NCBI GenBank assembly: GCA_949825065.1
Contig: OX463847.1
Coordinates: forward strand, 33,507,164-33,571,163
Source of the DNA: Odontocerum albicorne
Lineage: Eukaryota > Arthropoda > Insecta > Trichoptera > Odontoceridae
Reading direction: 5' to 3'
DNA length: 64,000 bases
Under the pieces are notes generated by a model. It was not told the DNA's origin, made no database searches, and was given only the letters and a program-made list of their open reading frames with translations. The position numbers were made by a program, and so were the translations under genes. Of the stretch, positions 53,848-64,000 are shown piece after piece; within the stretch, counting starts at the first letter, position 1; every line of letters begins with the position of its first letter.

Positions 53848-55858
53848 TTTACGCACTCCTTTAATTAATGTTTGTTCAAAATAAATATTTTCATTACGAA
53901 ATACACCACTTTTGAAGTATATTATATAATGTGACTCACGTGATATACATGATAATAAAACTTAAAGTAATATTAAAATAAGAACTTTAAGGATTAAATG
54001 TTTTAGCATATTAATCGCAAAATATTCTCATATATAAAATAAAAATGACACCTCCTAGGATACTATAAAAATAACATTAAAAAAAAACAAAAAATGTATT
54101 CAATTCTCAAATGAATCTTATATCCAAAAGTGTTTAATGAATCGGCTAGAATCAAATAAAATTCGTTAGAAAATAAACACAAAATAATTTGTATTCAAAC
54201 TACATTTTACATATAAATACTACATTAACAAAATAGTATTGGCTCCAGTCCAAACTATAAATTAAATTTATTAACAAACATTAAACGGCTAAAAATTAGC
54301 ATCCAATATTCCTAAATGAGCTCATTACTTGAAATATATTACACGTAAACGAGCTACAGTACAAATTTCAAATTGATTTTATCAAAAAAATATTAAATTT
54401 ATGTAAATTCCTTCTATTGTGTGACAATGTTTGGTGCCACAGTGTCCGGAGGGGGTTTGTATAAACCGGATTTGGTGGATTCCTATTGTACAATAATATT
54501 TTAGTTTGTTTGAAATACACCAAGAAGGAAATACCCACTGATCACTATCATTGTGAAGAGGTGAGAAAATAAGGTAAATAACATATGTTGAATATTATTT
54601 ATTATTGTTTTGACACTATTATATAGCAAGGTTTTTTTCCTGTTAGACAAAACCTTTCAACTATCGAGACGTGACACAATGGTACGTTTAAAAAATAATA
54701 AAGTTCTATGAATAGTATGATAAACTATAAATATTATGTATGTCAACTCGTATACCCTGTAAAAAATAACTCATAACATATTTTTTAAAACTAAACTTAT
54801 AGACTCCACGATTCCATTGCGTTTTGAATTGAAAACTGACTGGCTACATATTAGCTAAACCAATTTTAAAATTTATGATTAAATTAAATTTGTAAATTCC
54901 ACTAATGCGACGGCTCTAGTTTCGAGCTCCTCTATGAAGTTCTCTTTAGTAGGCAAACTAGCTAGATCTTAAAACTCGAGTCGCGACGTAACATCATATA
55001 AGTGGAATTTACTAAGTCAATTTTATTAAAAGTATATTATTAAAGAATTCCACAAGTTAATCTCGAACGTTAAGAAAGTATTTATTTCATAATAATAATA
55101 TTCATCCGCTCTTTAAACAAACTCGAACGCTGTTTTATTTTTACCGACTTGCATAATGTTTTTTCTTCGCGCATAAAAATAACAATCTTTTATATCTATG
55201 TTTTTTCACCAAAGTATCAGGAGTACATAAATTACATAAGGTATGAAAGAATAAACTATCGAGGTGGTCTCGCGGGAGTATCACGGCGACTGGATGTTTT
55301 CTCAAGGCGTGGAGAGGGCTGTAACAGTAGAGACAATATGTTTTCTTAAGGTAGAACCATTCAAGGAAGCTGTTACCCTGTGACAATACTGTCGCAACAT
55401 ATGACAGAGGACCCATTGTTTACAAGACGAGTGGGAAGGATTCAAATTGAATTTTAAATTGAATTTGAGTGACTCCACTCCGCGAGGGCAGACACAATCC
55501 GAGACAAATTGATAGAAAATATAAAAACGAAACCGTAAAAGAGAAAAAGATGAAAGGAAATAATAATATGAGACAAATTCCCTACAAAAACGATAACAAT
55601 GAACAATAAGAGAGCGTAATTGAAAGAAAGAGAGGGAAAATGAGAAAGAAGTGTTTTATTACGCAAGTCGTGTATTTTATATAAGTTTATATTATGTATA
55701 TTGTGAGTTTATTGTAAGAATGTAGGAGCTGTCAGTATTTTTATGTATCATATTATATTATTTTAAAAACAAAAGATATTCATCAAACCGTTAATAAATA
55801 TTATATTTTTAACAATGTAAGAATATTTTTCACTTTTAACAATTAAATGATTAATTTT
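53848..55858. other. 2 kb without recognised features
   Basis: 53850-55240 is AT-rich. 55255-55440 is somewhat richer in G and C (gaggtggtctcgcgggagta) with open frames on both strands and no recognisable domain. 55440-55660 is purine-rich. Confidence 0.45.
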
Positions 55859-55860
55859 AT

Positions 55861-56055
55861 GTTGGGACTGAGATACTAGTTATTCCATTTTCGTTTGTGT
55901 TGAGACTGAGATAATAATTATTCCATGTTCGTTTATGTTGTGACTGAGATACTACTATAGTTATTCCATTTTCGTTTATGTTGGGACTAAGATACTAGTT
56001 ATTCCATGTTCGTTTATGTTGTGACTGAGATACTAGTTATTCTATTTTCGTTTTG
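55861..56055. repeat. 38-bp tandem repeat, 5 copies
   Basis: Unit gttgggactgagatactagt then tattccattttcgtttat. Copies start at 55861, 55899, 55937, 55980 and 56018; the third has a 5-base insertion (actat). Copies alternate between ccattttcg and ccatgttcg. Confidence 0.92.
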
Positions 56056-56512
56056 TTTTAACTGTTTTTTTTTGTAATCTTATTAATTTTATATGTTCGT
56101 TGGTTGCATTTGAATGTTTATTTCTTTTGGTGTTTTGTACTACACACACTGGTGATTTTGTGTCGTGTGTGTTCTGAATTGTGTTGATATTTTTATTTGT
56201 TGTTATTTTATCGTTTTAAATAAATGTTGCTATGGTTTGCATAGAACTCCAAGTATCTTTTCAAAAAATAAATTAATATTATTTTATACTAGTTAACTTT
56301 AAACTGGGAATTTTCTTCAACATTTAATATGGTTATAGTGTAGAAAAGTTCCATTATATCGAACTAAATGATATTACTTATGACTATTTCAAACAAACAC
56401 TTAAGTTAATAGATTATTTTGTAATTATTTTAAATAAATATTTTGTTTACTTTTTAGTAATATAACTTATTTTTGATAAATTGAAGACAATTTTTCTTTT
56501 AACTCGTTACAG
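56056..56512. other. AT-rich stretch without recognised features
   Basis: TG- and T-rich; nothing recognised. Confidence 0.5.
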
Positions 56513-56513
56513 T

Positions 56514-56626
56514 TTTATTTATTGAGTTCAATATAGGTTTAATAGACCTCTATCGTTTATTTATTGAGTTAAATATCGGTTTAATAGACCTCTATCGTTT
56601 ATTTATTGAGTTCAATATAGGTTTAA
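56514..56626. repeat. 42-bp tandem repeat, interrupted by a TTAA element
   Basis: Unit tttatttattgagttcaata then taggtttaatagacctctat cg starts at 56514, 56556 and 56598. The third copy breaks at its TTAA, and the remainder (tagacctctatcg) resumes at 57229. Confidence 0.95.
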
Positions 56627-57224
56627 CTCTTTCCCCGCGGGGAGCACAAATGCCTGTGATCTGACGACAATCCAAGTTTCAAATCACAAATACTTAAAAA
56701 AAATTACACAAAACCGGAATAAAAATTGAACTAAAATTTAAAATAATCTTTATTCTAGCGACATCTCTGAAAACCTTGTCAAATAATATATTAGTTTATG
56801 AGATATTGTTGAATAAACAGAGCGCCGAATTTTTTTGGTTTCTCAATATTTCCAGCTATTGCGTCACATGTAACGACCTGTCGCGCGGATCGAGTCCTGC
56901 GATGAGTCTCTCTTACGTAAATAAACATTACTAGTGCTATATGCATTTGATTGGGTGAGTGTCATGAAGCATTGATTTGATCGTAGCATTCCTTTGTTTA
57001 TTTTACGTAATGTTAAGTTTATCTCCTTTATTTAATGAGTCTCCTTAAGAGTAATGACTATTATTTATTATCAGAAAATTACTTAAGTGTCATGTTTACT
57101 TGGTGTTGTAATCAAATATCAGTGGTTCTAAACAAAATATGTGTTTAAACTTAGAAATTAAAAAACGCTGAAATTGTGCCGCGCACAGGATTCGTGGAAT
57201 TTGATTTTTAACGCGGTGAACAGG
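56627..57224. mobile_element. piggyBac-like MITE with TTAA duplication, 598 bp
   Basis: Inward-reading ends are CTCTTTCCCCGCGGGGAG and CCTGTTCACCGCGTTA, an imperfect inverted repeat rich in CCGCG. TTAA lies on both sides (56623-56626 and 57225-57228). Uninterrupted neighbouring repeat units show the empty site with one TTAA (ggtttaatagacc), which proves insertion with target duplication. No transposase frame inside. TTAA and these ends fit piggyBac-type non-autonomous elements. Confidence 0.85.
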
Positions 57225-57295
57225 TTAATAGACCTCTATCGTTTTTGTCAGGGGTTGAGGAACCATTTTTGCTAAAATGTGAATTCCCTTAATTT

Positions 57296-57630
57296 GAGGG
57301 ATGTTCAATGATGCATATCAAAGCGAGGTGACAGATCTATTACTCTGTGATATGGATGTAAAATCCTTAAAATAACAAAAATATTCGTACCGTCACGATT
57401 GACACTTTAGTATTAGACAAGACAAATAAAGCATATTGCCAGCCATGCCACACCACACCATTTACCACAACTTTCGTTTTTCGGTGACTCCTTTTTATTT
57501 CAAAAAAATTATACAGGTGATCCAATCATATTTTCTTCAATCTTCCTCTTAATGGGTTCACAAAAACAATTACACTGTACTTTTTTTAACATCAGTCTTT
57601 CATCACTCATTGTTTCTACATAACCAAATC
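57296..57630 (-). mobile_element. NLTR-A 3' end with 3' UTR
   Basis: Shares its 3' side with the 48 kb copy (tgatatggatgtaaaatcct, accgtcacga). At 57600-57625 the antisense of the RWFGHVE block (tgtttctacataaccaaatc) remains. Flanked by near-identical duplicated sequence (57233-57295 and 57628-57690). Confidence 0.6.
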
Positions 57631-57689
57631 ACCTCTATCGTTTTCGTCAGATGATAGAACAATTTTTGCTAAAATGTGATTACCGTTGC

Positions 57690-58935
57690 AAAACAACTTA
57701 ATAACCTCTATATTTTCGATTAATATTCGTACAGATTGGTTTCTCCGATAACGGTTTTAAATGTTGTAATAATGTATTTTCAATACATAAGCAATGAATA
57801 TTTGAAAATATCAACGATTTTTGTTTTGACTTATTGATAATATTTACTTACAAAATTACATTAACATTTCTCAGCATGTAAGACCATTAAAACTTTTTCA
57901 CTAAGATTAAAGATTTTAAATCGGAATCAAGTTTTTTATCGTTAAATATAGCGTCTTAAAACATTTACGCTAATATTTTATAATCTTCTTGAAAAACGTC
58001 GATAAAACTAAACAAAGTCTTGCTATAAATATATGTACATGGTATATATTCATAATTTCTTTTTTGTATTATTTAATATTCCTATTATACGATTTATACG
58101 ACGAATAATACGAAAAAATACATGCCAACAGAATATTATACATTTAAAGATGTTAAAAATTAAAAAAAGCAATGTTTATTATATTTTGCCAAAAACTGTA
58201 TGTAAATTTTTCTTACCTTCTCAATTTTATTTCATTTCTTTTTTCCTATAGTTTCTTTGCTAGTTGCTGGTAAAAATAAAAGAAGCACGCACCTGTAAAA
58301 AAAAAGAAAAATTATATTAATTTTGTATAAAGCTTTTAGTATTTCTCTTGAAATGGAAACAATGACAGAGTTCTGATTAAATTTCAAATTTACATAATTA
58401 CTAAGATATCTACATCCTCGGTTTTGTGTTGGTGTTAATGGAAATAGACAGGCGGAACAATAATTAAAATTTATATTAGAATACAAAAAGTACATTATAC
58501 AACATAATAAAAGAAACAATGACTCACTCGGCACACGCGAATTGGTTTATATTGTGAAACTTATGATACGCAATTAAGCATTCAAAGAATTATTTTAATT
58601 CTGTTAAAAGTCGTAAAACCAAATATTGTTGTGGCGTGAAATCAAATGGCGTGAGGAATGTTTCCTGTATTATTTGTTACTTTGGAATTATTTTTTACAC
58701 AAGCAAAAATAATATCTTAGAAATTAATATTCAAAACTCCATAGGAACAATGTGATTTGAACTTTATCACAACTTAAAAATGTATTGTATTTAGCATTTC
58801 AGTATTTAAAAAAAGATAAATGGATGAGAAGAGTTGATTAAATGATAAAAAAAATATGTGGTAAAATGAACAAGATATCTGAATTTAAAAGAATCCGTAG
58901 TTTTGTATTTTTCGTTTAACGAAGTTCATATTTGA
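57690..58935. other. AT-rich stretch without recognised features
   Basis: No family signal in 1.2 kb. Confidence 0.55.
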
Positions 58936-58939
58936 TAAA

Positions 58940-59385
58940 TACATAAATGTCCATCAAGCGATTTCTCTGTTGGAGTAAGCAGAGAAGACAGAGCGCCAGA
59001 CTTTCCTATCTCGACACTCATCTTTCGTCTTTTATATCGTACATCCATACACATTTCGTACAACTTACAATTTCTCTGACTTTCAGCGTTTTCTTCTATC
59101 AAAATATTCACTCGATCTAATCACACATTCCTTGGTCTCTTTTTCTACCATGCCTTCCATTCACATTCGCGTTTTACATTTGTTTTATAAGTGCTTCTTT
59201 TTTCATTCGTTTTACATACCCAAATCATCAAGAGTGCTCTTCTTCAACATTATTGTTACATGCTTTAAATTCACATCCATCTCTAATAATTTGATTTATC
59301 ATTGTACCATACAAAGTCATCCTATATATTCTTTTGACTGCATGGATTTCTACAGCTTTCATTCGACTCCTTGAGGAGATATCAA
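58940..59385 (-). pseudogene. NLTR-A fragment
   Basis: Antisense 3' end at 58950-59010 (ctctgttggagtaagcagag, gcgccagactttcctatctc). On the minus strand near 59175-59130: ANVNGRHGRKRDQGMCD, the family's RANV.GRRGR.RP.KVWLD block with decay. Confidence 0.7.
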
Positions 59386-60165
59386 AAGATTTAAGGGTGT
59401 ACCATATTTACAAAATAAGATTAAGTAATTTATTTGTATTTATATGAATATATAATCTTGTATTAAATCATTATACTCGTACATCAAGCAAATAAAGGAA
59501 AGAAGATCTTTGAACGCCGGAAGTACCATAAATTAATTAATTAACCAAAAAGGAAATCTGAAAAGTGAGGACTGTCACATCGTTTTAATTTTCATTTTTG
59601 GCAGAAATTCTGAATGATAATCAACATCTTAAAATAATTTCATAATGGAATCAAAAGTCATGATTAAATAAGCAAGCACTTTTATTTTAATACAAATCAA
59701 AGTGAGGCGGAAATTCTGCTAGATTTAAAAATAATTATGTAAGCCTTGTTAGATATGTGTATAATAAAGCAGTGACATGACTAGAAAGGCGTAACAAGTG
59801 CACATGCCAAGGACCTAGAACAAAAGGAGCTTGAAATGGATCTGAAAAAGAAAGACATATATAATAAATAATATTATATGTTTAAATTGTAACCACCTCA
59901 CTCAGCAATACAATTTAGGATATTTTTATATTTAATGGCTAGAAATGCGACTGATTTTAATAATCGGCAACAAATCTCGCTACAAAGTGTAACAAAGATC
60001 TAAAGATATGATAAGAGATCATTTATTGAAATTCAAAGTTTTATGTTTAAAGTCTCGATTCAGCTCGATATTCTAGTGGGTCTTCATGGCTGCATTAATG
60101 GAGTAAATGTTGTTCTCGAAATATTTCTCACTCTTATCGTTTCTAATGCATCGGTTGATAAAAAT
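59385..60165. other. AT-rich stretch without recognised features
   Basis: Nothing recognised. Confidence 0.55.
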
Positions 60166-60167
60166 TT

Positions 60168-60345
60168 TAGTAAATTAAAATTAATTAAAAAATATTTTAG
60201 TTCTACGAGTACTATCGGTTAAGAGAAAGAACACGTTAAAATTAATCAAGCATTATTTAAATTCTACTATCGGGTGAGAAAATTTAGCAAGTTAAAATTA
60301 ATTAAGGATTATTTAAGTTCTACTTTTGGTCAAGAATCTTTCCAT
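60168..60345. repeat. Degenerate tandem repeat of about 60 bp, 3 copies
   Basis: Three diverged units each run gttaaaattaatta, then .atta.ttta.ttctac, then atcggttaaga or similar, starting near 60171, 60233 and 60290. Confidence 0.6.
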
Positions 60346-61670
60346 AATTTAAATAGAACATATTGATAATAATTATAATATGATTATAAAATAAACGAAG
60401 TTGCTGAAATAATAATCAGAAAAGTGCAATTAAAATTATATTTTTACTTTATACATTGATGTAAATGTACTTGTATATTTTTGGACTTTTGGAAAAAGAC
60501 GAGTATTTATAAACTAAGTTATATCGTATTTGTTTTATAATTATTTTTTCCAAGAAACGTTAAGAGGCCCAAAACAAATTTTTGCTTAGGGCACACGAAA
60601 AGCTAGTGACAGCACTGTAAGTACTATTTGATAACATAATTGTAAAAGATAAATTCTTGCATAGAAAATCGATTCGAGGTTAAAAGCACAAAAAATATGT
60701 TTGTCAATATTAATATATGATAGATGGATTGAGAAATACAGAATACTTCATACAATGTACACATGTGCTGGCTTAGCATTATTGTCTCACAGCAAACAAA
60801 TAGTAGTTTTATATCCACGCTACACTGGATTCTGATATCAATTTATCATCAGTCGTGCGACAATAAAATGTGTTTACCGATCATTAATTATTTTCGCACT
60901 ATGCCACATTTGGCAAACACACCCCCTGTGAAATATAGCGGCTCTCAAACTTTCTGAAACATTTTTTTTTGTCTAACAAATATAAGTTAAGAAATTTTAA
61001 TAAAAAAAACGCATAATTAATAATCATTATTTTAATTTATTCAGTATTTCAAAGTAAAGAACATAAGAGGTAATGTTCATGGCGATCCAGGACGTAGCAA
61101 ATCAGAAGTTTTTTTTTTATTGAATAAAATAATATGATTTCTTAGAAATAATTAACACCTACATACTACTTATAACTAGATAACAATTCTCACAACTAAT
61201 TATTTAGCCTGAACGAGTCCACTCGTTCAGGATACTTGTATTTCATCACATTCACTCAGACCTTGGTCGTCCCAGCTAATACTGTAGTTGGAATAGTCAG
61301 CAAATCAGAAGCATTTCAATATAGATTTTAATTAATTCAAATAAATACAACTTCAATAAAGAATATTTCAACCGAGGAAAAGATTTTTTACTCGTTTTTC
61401 TTAAATAGGCTTTCCGTCCAAACTAGGATGATTGATTTGTGTCACCGAATTAAAGACATAAACATATATATGAGTCAATATAATAAAATCAATTTTTAAA
61501 AATTACAATTCTAGATAATTCAATTTTTCAACTGAAAAAAATTCAAAAAGTTTACATTTCTTTACTTGTTATTTATCATAACGTATATTATTACAATATA
61601 TAAAAATAACATTCCTTAGAGCGAAAAATTCAAATAAGAAAAAAAAACATTAAAAGTGATAATAATCATC
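60345..61670. other. AT-rich stretch without recognised features
   Basis: 1.3 kb. A short hairpin lies at 61209-61231 (cctgaacgagtc / gactcgttcagg). No families recognised. Confidence 0.55.
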
Positions 61671-61674
61671 GTCA

Positions 61675-61905
61675 TCAAGCAATTTCCCTATTGGGGTAGA
61701 CAGAGCGAACGGATCACCTGTTCATTCTACCCTAGTCGACATATTTTGTTTCTGCTACGTTCACGCACCTTGGCATAAAGGGTTTCACTCTTCCTTCTTT
61801 TTCTATAAACGCTCTTACAATTTTTTTCTAGATCTTTGCTAACTTCGCCTTTCTTTTATAAGGTCGCTTAAAATGAGTTATCACAGTGTGCTCTTTGCAC
61901 GACGA
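61675..61905 (-). mobile_element. NLTR-A fragment
   Basis: Antisense 3' end: caagcaatttccctattggg, gtagacagagcgaacggatc. Followed by pyrimidine-rich family texture (tttcactcttccttcttttt). Confidence 0.55.
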
Positions 61906-62228
61906 AATATGATTTTTTTTAATTTATATTTTGTGGTGTGTCACTGCTATTTTTTAAAATAAATGTTTTTATTAAACTGCACATTGTAGCGTTTATTGAT
62001 AAATAAATATATGTTTCCTTTACGTATTTTTCTGCATAACGTATTTTACTTGTATATATGTTAGTAAGGCAGGTTCTTATTGCTTGTGTCGATTAAAACG
62101 AACTAAAAACAATTAGTATTAAAATTATTTTCGTCATTTAACCCTTATTAATAAATATTTGTAACACCCAAAAATAATAAAAACATAAAGAAAAATAACA
62201 AAATCATAATTTTAGTAGCCAAAAGTCA
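61905..62228. other. AT-rich stretch without recognised features
   Basis: Nothing recognised. Confidence 0.55.
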
Positions 62229-62229
62229 T

Positions 62230-62360
62230 TTATTTATGACAGCTGAAAGTCTTTCCAAATTTCTCGTACCTGCTTTAAAACTTAAACAGATTACTTTTAA
62301 AATAACTTTCATCATTCATTCTTTCTACGTGACCAAACCATCTCAATGCTATTTTATTCA
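62230..62360 (-). pseudogene. NLTR-A fragment with well-kept motif
   Basis: The minus strand at 62353-62306 reads ALRWFGHVERMND, the family's hallmark block with no substitutions against the consensus inferred from the other copies. Confidence 0.7.
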
Positions 62361-62361
62361 T

Positions 62362-62590
62362 TTAATAAATAATAAATAAATAAATACAGGTTTATTGATA
62401 GCAACGTAGAATGTACATAATACATTTAGACACATTTCAAGAACACATTAAAAAGAGAATACATTAAAAAACAGAAGCTGTCAAAAGGTCTGGGCTCATC
62501 TAATAACATCCCCCGGCCAAGATACACCCCACCAATATAGGACGAGCCCGGCCACGGGGACGCCAGATGTTTTTAAACACTATCATCTTA
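62362..62590 (-). mobile_element. LINE 3' UTR with AATAAA and (ATTT)n tail
   Basis: On the minus strand a GC-containing stretch (cgtggccgggctcgtcctat, atcttggccgggggatg) leads to ttctacgttgctatcaataa and acctgtatttatttatttat. A polyadenylation signal followed by a simple TTTA-type tail is the usual end of Jockey/CR1-type retrotransposons. No coding motif remains, so the family is unknown. Confidence 0.5.
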
Positions 62591-62591
62591 C

Positions 62592-63300
62592 AATCTGCAT
62601 TCTTTCCTAAAACCCTCTTCTAATTATGTAATAAATTTCATTAATAGTAAGATTTCAATACGGAGTAAATTCTTCACTATTGAAACAGATGTACAAATGC
62701 AAAAAAAAACAATACCTAACATATAGTATATACGGCCGAGAAAATGTTAAAGTGTGTAACAATGAATTTTTCACCAAAAACACTTCATTTTGACGAATAT
62801 TGCAGTGCAAGGAATAATTCTAGACATAGAACAATTCAGTGTTGAATATATCTATAGCATCATGAACAATAATATATTGTAATTCTGTTTCCATTAGAAT
62901 GAGTCTTTTCTTATATTCCGTAATACTCAACGATAACACTTCCAATAAAAATATATGAGTAAAGTGCGACAAATAAAAGCTCATTCCTTGGAAGGGTGCA
63001 TACTAATGTGGCTTTTTCCACACCTAATGACAATGATTTGTCACGATAGGTTATATATATCGTCTGAAAGCAACGAGTAATCCATTTAATCCCTTATGGC
63101 GTATGAAGATACAGATGCTTTTCATTCATTTGTATTATTTAACATGAAAAATATATGTAAGGTGATTTATTATTATTTAAATTATATTCAATTTAGACTA
63201 TCAAAATTCATAGAAATTATAAATATCATATCAAAAACACTGACATAACATGTTCTGTTTGTATTATCTTACTCCTCAGGACAATCATATTGGATTATTA
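62592..63300. other. AT-rich stretch without recognised features
   Basis: Nothing recognised. Confidence 0.55.
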
Positions 63301-63303
63301 AGA

Positions 63304-63390
63304 GCGTATTGGAATCAATACGGGCCTAATATTAACCTAGCAAGCCGTTTAGGATTATCGGGTTAATGAAGGCCTAAACGGTCGTATTGA
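63304..63390. repeat. Nested inverted repeats
   Basis: cgtattg (63304) pairs with caatacg (63316). tcaatacg (63315) pairs with cgtattga (63383), and inside them ccgtttagg pairs with cctaaacgg. Alternative hairpins are therefore possible in 87 bases. Possibly a small MITE. Confidence 0.6.
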
Positions 63391-63878
63391 GACGTAAAAT
63401 AAAGTCAAGAGAACTTATCAGTGTTTTAAAGTGTATGTGTGTATTGGTCAATATTTTAAATATAATCGTAGAAAATAAGTTCGTTTGTACAATTTTTGTG
63501 ATCAAACTGAAAGAAAAATATAAAATCATAGTATAAATAGGCCAAAACCCATACTATGGTTGTTGTAAAAGAAAGAATACGAGAATTGAATTTTGAATAC
63601 AATAGAGCGAGAGACGAATACTTAGATTCTCTGCGAAAGTAATTCGAAATTTGAATCTCGGTGGGTCCGTGATAACTGAACGAATTTTAAATACCTAGCT
63701 AACAATTTTTAAACCGGTGTAAAAGGGTACGATGTATAAATTATATATACCTATACAAACAAATTCTATATTTATGAATATATATTTTCCTAAATGTAGA
63801 ATTTGTTTTACATCCGTGAATATTTCACGGGTTGCAACTAGTTATAATCATTTGTACTGAAATGCAACCGCCGAGTTA
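63391..63878. other. AT-rich stretch without recognised features
   Basis: A short palindromic word (gtgaatatttcac) lies near 63816. Otherwise nothing. Confidence 0.5.
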
Positions 63879-63879
63879 G

Positions 63880-64000
63880 TAGACACGCGACTTATTTCCA
63901 CGCCCATATACCTTTTCATATAGCTCCTATGATTTATCTTACTTATATTTCCTTTTGTGAATATCATTCACTTGATCCAACCAAACTTTCCTTGGTATTC
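63880..64000 (-). mobile_element. NLTR-A fragment running off the window
   Basis: acttgatccaaccaaacttt and ccttgg are the antisense of PRKVWLDQV, and gctcctatgatttatcttac corresponds to the following segment. The element continues beyond the end of the window. Confidence 0.65.

Overview
This 64 kb window is AT-rich eukaryotic DNA with no cellular gene that I can recognise. It looks like intergenic or deep intronic sequence from an insect. The transposon families suggest a moth or butterfly: an intact mariner of the cecropia type, several arthropod non-LTR reverse-transcriptase families, tRNA-derived SINEs and TTAA-flanked piggyBac-like elements. That placement comes from the mobile elements only and is not proven.

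The window is a layered graveyard of mobile DNA. Family names are mine. (1) NLTR-A: more than 20 fragments of the 3' end of one non-LTR retrotransposon, recognised by decayed reverse-transcriptase C-terminus motifs (LRWFGHVERM, RANV..RRGR, VWLDQVN, AKDVC.DR). (2) NLTR-B: five decayed C-termini of another reverse transcriptase (VEGxRSRGRSPTRW type) near 5.0, 10.4, 11.4, 33.6 and 51.6 kb, and a cleaner relative at 18.3 kb. (3) NLTR-C: three 3' ends of a CR1-like LINE at 11.7, 30.1 and 37.5 kb. (4) Single fragments of other LINEs at 0.8, 23.2, 42.2 and 62.4 kb. (5) SINE-A, about 20 copies, whose 3' tail matches the 3' end of NLTR-C, plus SINE-B and SINE-C with three clear copies each. (6) DNA transposons: the mariner at 34679-35965 with perfect 31-bp ends and a full transposase frame, a pogo-like MITE at 6.5 kb, two TTAA-flanked elements at 17.5 and 56.6 kb, and a decayed piggyBac transposase C-terminus at 20.8 kb. 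(7) Tandem arrays, the largest being 42 copies of a 39-bp unit at 45.14-46.79 kb and 14 copies of a 28-bp unit at 4.5-4.9 kb.

The most interesting signal is a set of hammerhead-ribozyme motifs at three unrelated-looking loci: 6332-6372 on the minus strand, 15135-15176 on the plus strand, and both arms of a perfect 201-bp palindrome at 32596-32796. Each has short stem I, a CUGANGA core, a stem II hairpin, GAAA, a self-complementary hexamer as stem III (AUGCAU or ACCGGU), a UH cleavage site and the closing stem I strand. This architecture is known from Penelope-like retroelements and animal retrozymes.

The only protein that looks intact and possibly functional is the mariner transposase. All other reading frames are transposon remnants or open frames I cannot assign. 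Element boundaries are estimates (often within 10-30 bp) except where terminal repeats and target duplications are quoted.
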